A stretch of 11,017 nt of DNA from an uncultured Clostridiaceae bacterium. GTDB lineage: Bacteria; Bacillota; Clostridia; Lachnospirales; Lachnospiraceae. Position 1 is the first letter of the stretch. Each line of letters begins with the position of its first letter. Position numbers and translations under genes: made by a program. The notes under the pieces were generated by a model that worked only from the letters and a program-made list of their open reading frames with translations, was not told the origin of the DNA and did no database searches. The DNA lies in assembly GCA_902477765.1 (NCBI GenBank), contig CABSIM010000059.1:1-11017 (forward strand). Direction: 5' to 3'. Below, piece after piece: positions 5,998-11,017 of the stretch.

Positions 5998-8900
5998 TTA
6001 TCCGATTGAAGCAATATCAATCAGAGTCAGTTCTTTTGCACGGTTTTCCATACTGGTCACCAGTGCCCGGGCCGTATCCACAGCTGTTAACACAGTCACG
6101 CCGGTTTCAATGGCGTTTCTTCTGATGATGAAACCATCATGGCTCCGCTCTGCTCCCTGCGCCGGAATATCGATAACCAGATCGATCTCATGGCCCAGAA
6201 TCAGGTCCAGAAGATTCGGGGAATCCTGCTCGATCTTTCTCACCTGAATGGCTTTGACCCCATGATCATTGAGATATCTGGCGGTTCCGGCCGTGGAAAA
6301 GATCCGGTAGCCCAGAGCCGCAAACCGGCCTGCAATATCCACCATCTCTTCCTTATCGGAATCTCTGACCGTAATGATCATGTTCCTGTACTTGGGAAGC
6401 TTGATTCCTGCTCCCTGGAATGCCTTATACAGAGCCTCATTGAACGTGGAGGCAATTCCCAGACACTCTCCGGTGGACTTCATTTCCGGTCCCAGACTGA
6501 TATCTGCTCCCCGGATTTTTTCAAAGGAGAACACCGGCATCTTGATGGCATAATAATCTGCCTCTTTCTGGAGACCCGGATGATATCCCAGCTCCCTGAT
6601 GGTATGACCGCAGATGATCTGTGTAGCCAGCGGCACAATAGGGATTCCGGTGACCTTGCTGATATACGGCACGGTTCTGGAAGAACGCGGATTCACCTCA
6701 ATGATATAGACATCTTCGCCGTCCACAATGAACTGGATATTGATCATACCCTTTACATGGAGTGCTCTCGCCAGTTTTTCCGTATATTCCACAATGGTCT
6801 TCTTGTTGCCTTCCGTAATGCTCTGGGCCGGATACACGGAAATACTGTCTCCGGAATGGATTCCGGTACGTTCAATATGCTCCATGATTCCCGGAATCAG
6901 AATGTCTGTACCGTCACAGATGGCATCCACCTCAATCTCCTTGCCCATGATATACTTATCCACCAGAATCGGATGTTCCTGAGCAATCTGATTGATGATT
7001 CCGATGAATTCGTCAATATCCTGATCATTGATAGCAATCTGCATTCCCTGGCCGCCCAGCACGTAGGACGGACGCACCAGCACCGGATACCCCAGTTCGT
7101 TTGCGGCCTTCTTAGCCTCTTCTGCCGTAAATACCGTCTGTCCCTTGGGTCTCGGAATTCCGCATTTTTCCAGAATTTCATCAAAAAGTTCCCTGTCTTC
7201 TGCCGCATCCACATCCTCTGCAGCCGTTCCAAGAATCGGAACTCCCATCTTCATCAGGGCTTCCGTAAGTTTGATGGCTGTCTGTCCGCCGAACTGAACC
7301 ACGGCGCCGTCCGGCTGTTCCAGATCCACAATGCTTTCCACATCTTCCGGAGTCAGAGGTTCGAAATACAGCTTATCAGCAATGTCAAAGTCTGTGCTGA
7401 CAGTCTCCGGATTGTTGTTGACGATGACTGTCTCATACCCTTCTTTGGAGAAGGCCCAGGTACTGTGCACCGAGCAGAAGTCAAATTCGATTCCCTGTCC
7501 GATGCGGATGGGGCCGGATCCCAGCACCAGAACTTTCTTTCTGGTCTTGGTGCCGTCTGCCTCGTTTTCGCTTCCGAAGCAGGAATAATAATATGGTGTT
7601 TCAGCAGCAAATTCCGCGGCACAGGTATCCACCATCTTGAAAGCCGCACGGATTCCGCTGTCGTACCGCATTTTTTTCACGTCTGCCTGTGACAATCCCG
7701 TGAGACGCGCGATCACCGTATCCGGGAATTCAATCCTCTTGGCTTCTTTCAGAAGCTCCGGCGTCAGATTCTTCCCTGCCGCTTTCAGCGCCTGTTCCAT
7801 CTCCACCAGAACCGCCAGTTTGTCAATAAACCAGATATCGATCTTTGTGGCATCATGGATCATCTCATAGGAGAAGTCTCTGCGAAGGGCCTCCGCAATA
7901 ACCCAGATTCTCCTGTCATCCACCTTTTTCAGTTCTTCCCGCAGTTCTGCATCCTTGAGCCCGCTGTAATCATAGGAAAGCAGACAGTCCACATGCTGCT
8001 CCAGAGAACGGATGGCCTTCATGAGTCCGCCTTCAAAATTGGTGCAGATGCTCATAACCTCTCCGGTAGCTTTCATCTGGGTTCCCAGCGTCCTCTTGGC
8101 ACTGATGAACTTGTCAAAGGGAAGACGCGGCATCTTCACCACCACATAATCCAGCATGGGTTCGAAGCTTGCATATGTCTTTTTTGTCACTGCGTTTCTG
8201 ATCTCATCCAGCGTATATCCCAGAGCGATCTTGGCTGCCACCTTTGCAATGGGATAACCGGTGGCTTTGGATGCCAGGGCAGAGGAACGGCTTACACGCG
8301 GATTTACTTCGATCACACAGTATTCAAAGCTGTCCGGATGCAGCGCATACTGCACGTTGCAGCCGCCGGTAATTCCCAGCTCTGTGATGATCTTGAGTGC
8401 GGAGGTACGCAGCATCTGGTATTCTTTGTCCCCGAGAGTCTGAGACGGAGCCACTACGATGGAATCGCCTGTATGGACGCCCACCGGATCGATGTTTTCC
8501 ATATTGCAGACGGTAATCACGTTGCCCGCACCATCACGCATCACTTCATATTCAATTTCCTTCCATCCGGCAATGCAGCGTTCCACCAGAACCTGACCGA
8601 CTCTGGAAAGCCGGAGTCCGTTTTCCAGAATTTCCGCACACTGCTCCGGATTTTCCGCAATGCCGCCGCCGGAACCGCCGAGGGTATAGGCAGGACGCAG
8701 CACCACCGGATAACCGATGCGCTCCGCCACCCGGAGTCCTGTTTCCAGATCCTCCACGATTTCCGAAGGAGCCACAGGCTCTCCGATCTTCTCCATGGTT
8801 TCCTTGAACATCTCCCGGTCCTCGGCCTTTTTTATGGTAAGAGCCGTGGTTCCGATCAGACGCACGTTATGTTCTTTCAAAAATCCGGCTTCTTCCAGCT

Positions 8901-9201
8901 CCATGGCCAGATTCAGGCCTGCCTGGCCGCCCAGGGTGGGAAGGACACTGTCGGGTTTTTCCTTTAAAATCAGCTGTTCCACCACTTCCACGGTCAGAGG
9001 CTCAATATATACCCTGTCTGCAATATCTTTATCTGTCATGATCGTGGCCGGATTGGAATTCAGGAGGACTACCTCGATTCCCTCTTCTTTCAGAGACCGG
9101 CAGGCCTGGGTACCTGCATAGTCAAACTCCGCCGCCTGTCCGATGATGATCGGGCCGGAGCCCAGCACAAGGACTTTTTTGATTTCTGGATTCTTTGGCA
9201 T
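5998..9201 (-). CDS. carB: Carbamoyl-phosphate synthase large subunit
   Basis: A 1067-residue protein (E. coli CarB is 1073) that makes carbamoyl phosphate from ammonia delivered by CarA, bicarbonate and two ATP, for arginine and pyrimidine synthesis. It shows the duplicated synthetase layout. GSGPIIIGQ (14-22) opens the carboxyphosphate half, with RPAYTLGGSGGG (169-180) and IEVNPR (297-302). GSGPIRIGQ (561-569) opens the carbamoyl phosphate half, with RPSYVLGGQG (710-719) and IEVNPRSSR (834-842). The C-terminal MGS-like allosteric domain (about 940-1067) holds STAGTARYL (969-977), part of the nucleotide effector site in the family. The ATG at 9201 overlaps the carA stop by one base (TAATG), with GGAGGAGG in the end of carA, so translation is coupled. 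Nothing suggests truncation or frameshift. Confidence 0.98.
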   Translation of the reverse strand: MPKNPEIKKVLVLGSGPIIIGQAAEFDYAGTQACRSLKEEGIEVVLLNSNPATIMTDKDIADRVYIEPLTVEVVEQLILKEKPDSVLPTLGGQAGLNLAMELEEAGFLKEHNVRLIGTTALTIKKAEDREMFKETMEKIGEPVAPSEIVEDLETGLRVAERIGYPVVLRPAYTLGGSGGGIAENPEQCAEILENGLRLSRVGQVLVERCIAGWKEIEYEVMRDGAGNVITVCNMENIDPVGVHTGDSIVVAPSQTLGDKEYQMLRTSALKIITELGITGGCNVQYALHPDSFEYCVIEVNPRVSRSSALASKATGYPIAKVAAKIALGYTLDEIRNAVTKKTYASFEPMLDYVVVKMPRLPFDKFISAKRTLGTQMKATGEVMSICTNFEGGLMKAIRSLEQHVDCLLSYDYSGLKDAELREELKKVDDRRIWVIAEALRRDFSYEMIHDATKIDIWFIDKLAVLVEMEQALKAAGKNLTPELLKEAKRIEFPDTVIARLTGLSQADVKKMRYDSGIRAAFKMVDTCAAEFAAETPYYYSCFGSENEADGTKTRKKVLVLGSGPIRIGQGIEFDFCSVHSTWAFSKEGYETVIVNNNPETVSTDFDIADKLYFEPLTPEDVESIVDLEQPDGAVVQFGGQTAIKLTEALMKMGVPILGTAAEDVDAAEDRELFDEILEKCGIPRPKGQTVFTAEEAKKAANELGYPVLVRPSYVLGGQGMQIAINDQDIDEFIGIINQIAQEHPILVDKYIMGKEIEVDAICDGTDILIPGIMEHIERTGIHSGDSISVYPAQSITEGNKKTIVEYTEKLARALHVKGMINIQFIVDGEDVYIIEVNPRSSRTVPYISKVTGIPIVPLATQIICGHTIRELGYHPGLQKEADYYAIKMPVFSFEKIRGADISLGPEMKSTGECLGIASTFNEALYKAFQGAGIKLPKYRNMIITVRDSDKEEMVDIAGRFAALGYRIFSTAGTARYLNDHGVKAIQVRKIEQDSPNLLDLILGHEIDLVIDIPAQGAERSHDGFIIRRNAIETGVTVLTAVDTARALVTSMENRAKELTLIDIASIG

Positions 9202-10274
9202 TATTTTTCCTCCTCCATCATGCGAATGAACCGGTCAAACAGGTAGCCGGAATCCTGGGGTCCCGGGCACGCTTCCGGATGATACTGTACGGTAAAAATA
9301 TTCTTTCCTGCATATTTCAGGCCTTCATTGGTGCCGTCATTGACATTGACAAATGCCGGAACCGCAACCGACGGGTCCAGACTGTCCACATCCACGGCAT
9401 ATCCATGGTTCTGGGAAGAAATGTAAACCCGCCCTGTTTCCAGATCCTTTACCGGATGATTCCCGCCCCGGTGTCCATATTTCAGTTTGTATGTTCTGGC
9501 TCCGGTGGCCAGCGCCATCAGCTGATGCCCCAGACAGATGGCAAAGATCGGCACATCAGATTCATAGAGTTTTTTCACTTCTCTGATGATCTCCACATTT
9601 TCCGCAGGATCTCCGGGGCCATTGGACAGCATGATGCCGTCCGGCCTGTCCTTCAGAATCTCTTCCGCAGAGGTGTCCGCCGGATACACAGTCACCTGAC
9701 ATCCGCGCGCATTCAGGGATCTGGCAATGTTGCGCTTTGCACCGCAGTCCAGCAGCGCCACCTTCTTCCCCTCTCCGGGAAGCACGTATTTCTCCCTGGT
9801 GGTGGTTTTCATGACGACGCCTTTGACGGAATATGCCCGGATCCGCTCCTTTACTTCCTCCAGGTCATAATCCCCGTTGGTGGTGATCATGCCGTTCATG
9901 GTTCCTTTTTCTCTTAATATCTTTGTGAGGGCTCTTGTATCGATACCGCTGATACCGGGAATGTCCTGTTCTTTCAAGAAATGCTCGATGGTGTCCCCGC
10001 TTCTGAAATTGCTGGGAATTCTGGATAATTCTCTGACGATGTAGCCATCCGGCCACGCTTTCTCTGATTCCATGTCATCACGGCAGATTCCGTAATTACC
10101 GATTAACGGATATGTCATGACCACAGCCTGTCCCGCATAGGACGGGTCGGTCAGAACTTCCAGATATCCGGTCATGGATGTGTTAAAGACGATTTCACTG
10201 ATCACTTCCCTGGCAGAACCGATGCTTGTTCCTTCAAAAACGGTTCCGTCTTCCAGAATTAAATATGCTTTCAT
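9201..10274 (-). CDS. carA: Carbamoyl-phosphate synthase small subunit (glutaminase)
   Basis: A 357-residue glutamine amidotransferase subunit that hydrolyses glutamine and channels ammonia to CarB. The N-terminal CarA-specific domain carries FNTSMTGYLE (30-39), TDPSYAGQ (42-49) and GIDTRALTK (110-118). The C-terminal class I glutaminase domain has LSNGPGDP (216-223), the nucleophile Cys247 in AICLGHQL, and His332 and Glu334 in VQYHPEA. The ATG at 10274 follows purine-rich sequence with AAGGAG about 13 bases upstream and GGGTGG closer; no other start fits the conserved N-terminus. It is the first gene of the carAB unit. The proximal leader is too short for a PyrR-type attenuator if the promoter at 10331-10359 is used. 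Confidence 0.97.
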   Translation of the reverse strand: MKAYLILEDGTVFEGTSIGSAREVISEIVFNTSMTGYLEVLTDPSYAGQAVVMTYPLIGNYGICRDDMESEKAWPDGYIVRELSRIPSNFRSGDTIEHFLKEQDIPGISGIDTRALTKILREKGTMNGMITTNGDYDLEEVKERIRAYSVKGVVMKTTTREKYVLPGEGKKVALLDCGAKRNIARSLNARGCQVTVYPADTSAEEILKDRPDGIMLSNGPGDPAENVEIIREVKKLYESDVPIFAICLGHQLMALATGARTYKLKYGHRGGNHPVKDLETGRVYISSQNHGYAVDVDSLDPSVAVPAFVNVNDGTNEGLKYAGKNIFTVQYHPEACPGPQDSGYLFDRFIRMMEEEK

Positions 10275-10330
10275 GACGCCACCCTTTCTCCTTCTTTTCA
10301 GGCACTCTGATTTTTGCCCAAATTTTCACT

Positions 10331-10359
10331 ATGGTATCATATTCAGGAACATTTTTCAA
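10331..10359 (-). promoter_or_regulatory. Probable promoter for carAB
   Basis: On the minus strand TTGAAA (10359-10354) and TACCAT (10336-10331) are separated by 17 bases, and a TG one base upstream makes an extended -10. Transcription would start near 10324, about 50 bases before carA. The -10 region overlaps TATGATACCATA, a near-palindrome, and a TGAAT half-site lies just upstream. No full ARG box is present, so direct ArgR control here is uncertain. Confidence 0.55.
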
Positions 10360-10453
10360 CTGTTTTTTGCAAAAAGATCGTTATTTTTTTCCAGCCCCTC
10401 CTCTGTCCTGCCGCATCTCCGTTTTTCCTGCGGAAACCGGCGGTCTGGCGGTC

Positions 10454-10500
10454 AAAAAAGAGACCGGACAAATGCCCTCCGCAGATGCGGTGCAGTCCGG
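10454..10500 (-). terminator. Intrinsic terminator upstream of carAB
   Basis: On the minus strand CCGGAC (10500-10495) pairs with GTCCGG (10469-10464). TGC/GCA and a tight CCGCA/TGCGG stem sit inside. The 3' arm is followed by TCTCTTTTTT, ending at 10454. It may end the transcript of the Fur-like gene, whose stop lies 120 bases upstream. Alternatively it may end a short transcript from the candidate promoter at 10539-10567. Confidence 0.75.
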
Positions 10501-10538
10501 CCCCTGTTTTATGAAATGCACCTCTCTGCCATGTGAAC

Positions 10539-10567
10539 AGTATAGCATCTTTCTGTTCATCAGACCA
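10539..10567 (-). promoter_or_regulatory. Candidate promoter for a short RNA or carAB leader
   Basis: On the minus strand TATACT (10544-10539) is preceded by TGC, giving an extended -10. The -35 position holds TGGTCT (10567-10562), a poor match, with 17-base spacing. Transcription would begin near 10532 and meet the terminator after about 80 bases. The 345-base stretch between carA and the Fur-like gene otherwise holds only the carA promoter and the terminator listed here; no convincing protein is encoded in it. Confidence 0.35.
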
Positions 10568-10619
10568 GAGGATTCCCTTTATCTTCCGCTGTTTTTTCAT
10601 TCCGCACAGCGAAACTGTT

Positions 10620-10904
10620 TTATGACAGTACTCTTTCTCCCTTTTCCGGTATTTTTGCTGCTTCTCCGCCCGGTACCGCATGCTGATATCCGTACCGCAG
10701 AAGCCCGATTTCCTCCAGAGTCCGGATGGTTCTGTAAACCGTCGCCATGCCGATGGTGGAATCCCTTCTGGATACCTCGCAGCATACTTCCTTGCAGCTG
10801 CTCCATTCTTTCCCTGAAATCACTTCGAAAATCACCATTCTCTGCCGTGTGACCCTTTTTCCTCTCTTCCGGAACTCCTGTTCCATCTGTGTCCGCTGCC
10901 ACAT
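10620..10904 (-). CDS. Short Fur-family-like DNA-binding protein lacking the C-terminal domain
   Basis: A 94-residue protein matching only the winged-helix DNA-binding domain of Fur/PerR/Zur regulators. FRKRGKRVTRQR (11-22) is the family's first-helix signature, and IGMATVYRTIRTLEEIGLL (51-69) is its recognition helix and wing region. Full-length Fur proteins are about 130-150 residues, with a C-terminal dimerisation and metal-binding domain rich in His and Cys. That domain is absent, and no continuation was found in the other frames downstream. The tail (about 73-94) is charged and unlike Fur. Cys37, Cys41 and Cys42 cluster in the segment before the recognition helix. The ATG at 10904 has AAGGAGG at 10922-10916 with an 11-base spacer. 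It could be a genuine minimal regulator or a decayed gene. Confidence 0.7.
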   Translation of the reverse strand: MWQRTQMEQEFRKRGKRVTRQRMVIFEVISGKEWSSCKEVCCEVSRRDSTIGMATVYRTIRTLEEIGLLRYGYQHAVPGGEAAKIPEKGERVLS

Positions 10905-10939
10905 GCTGCTCTTTTCCTCCTTACCTCTGTTCCGTAGAA

Positions 10940-10953
10940 TTAGTTTTAACTAA
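10940..10953. promoter_or_regulatory. Inverted repeat TTAGTT-N2-AACTAA upstream of the Fur-like gene
   Basis: TTAGTT (10940-10945) and AACTAA (10948-10953) form a perfect inverted repeat with a two-base centre. It is 35 bases upstream of the start codon of the Fur-like gene. The TTAG...CTAA shape resembles metal-regulator boxes of the DtxR/MntR kind in Firmicutes; Fur itself usually prefers a TGATAAT-type repeat. No clear -35/-10 pair is visible, so the promoter of the gene is undefined. Confidence 0.4.
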
Positions 10954-10960
10954 CTGTGCG

Positions 10961-11017
10961 GTAGTCGCCGCCACCCGTAAAACGGGTGGCTCGGGACGCT
11001 GGCTGAAAGCCCTCGCT
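10961..11017 (-). mobile_element. Structured GC-rich end, possibly of an IS200/IS605 or TnpB-type element
   Basis: GCCACCCGT (10970-10978) and ACGGGTGGC (10982-10990) form a perfect 9-bp stem with an AAA loop. GGCT (11001-11004) and AGCC (11008-11011) form a second tight hairpin with a GAA loop. Neither is followed by a T run on either strand, so they are not terminators. Paired subterminal hairpins of this kind are typical of IS200/IS605 ends and of the guide RNA overlapping tnpB. No transposase reading frame is in the window, so the assignment rests on structure and recollection only. Confidence 0.35.

Noticed and set aside
6139..7692. Plus-strand open frame of 517 codons opposite carB
   Set aside because: It lies entirely within carB, gives no recognisable domain and is rich in His, Cys and Ile. 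This is a shadow caused by the biased codon use of the real gene on the other strand. Other long plus-strand frames at 2481-3941 and 7855-8967 were rejected for the same reason.
10380..10410. Second PyrR-like stretch (CAGAGG-AGGGG) nearer to carA
   Set aside because: Only a purine-rich resemblance; the conserved loop and the pairing arms are not present, and no terminator follows it before carA.
10343..10681. Minus-strand open frame of 112 codons between carA and the Fur-like gene
   Set aside because: It overlaps the Fur-like gene in another frame, runs through the terminator at 10454-10500 and the carA promoter, and its product is of low-complexity basic composition. I also tested it as a frameshifted Fur C-terminus, but it lacks the HH-x-C-x2-C pattern in the right context.
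1..11017. CRISPR arrays, tRNA, rRNA or prophage genes
   Set aside because: No regularly spaced repeats, tRNA-like folds, rRNA segments or phage structural genes were seen on either strand.

Overview
The window looks like chromosomal DNA from a Gram-positive anaerobe of the Clostridia, most likely a gut Lachnospiraceae. This is inferred from AAGGAGG-type ribosome binding sites, TTG and GTG starts, canonical sigma-A promoters (TTTACA-17-TATAAT), a lipoprotein-type solute-binding protein with a Ser/Thr/Ala/Glu-rich linker, and Firmicutes-type protein sequences. No rRNA, tRNA or CRISPR array is present. Almost everything lies on the minus strand; the one clear plus-strand gene is the CarD-like regulator near the left edge.

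Left edge (1-850): bases 1-86 look like the end of an insertion sequence of the IS3 type. It reads out of the window to the left, with the first 14 codons of a transposase-like protein and a hairpin that buries its ribosome binding site. Next comes a strong plus-strand promoter and a CarD-family, RNA-polymerase-binding regulator that starts with TTG.

849-5930: a DUF1275/YoaK-like membrane protein on its own promoter, then a four-gene minus-strand operon. In transcription order the operon encodes a lipoprotein solute-binding protein, a polar-amino-acid ABC permease, its ATPase (17-base overlap with the permease) and an AbgB-like M20 metallohydrolase, ending in an intrinsic terminator. The operon promoter is near-consensus and its -10 box sits inside a perfect 18-bp palindrome shaped like an ArgR operator. 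The leader can fold into a tiered hairpin, and a 10-bp hairpin follows the binding-protein gene. The simplest reading is a system that imports an amino acid or amino-acid conjugate and cleaves it inside the cell.

5998-10904: carA and carB encode carbamoyl-phosphate synthetase, which feeds arginine and pyrimidine synthesis. They overlap by one base and have their own promoter. Upstream lie an intrinsic terminator, a possible second promoter, and a short Fur-like protein made only of the DNA-binding domain. carAB, an ArgR-like operator and an amino-acid importer side by side suggest a locus tied to nitrogen or arginine economy; this link is inference.

Right edge (10905-11017): a TTAGTT/AACTAA inverted repeat resembling a metal-regulator box, then a GC-rich segment with two tight hairpins that resembles the structured end of an IS200/IS605 or TnpB-type element, cut by the window boundary. 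No complete unknown multi-gene system is evident. The most unusual parts are the regulatory structures and the truncated Fur-like protein.
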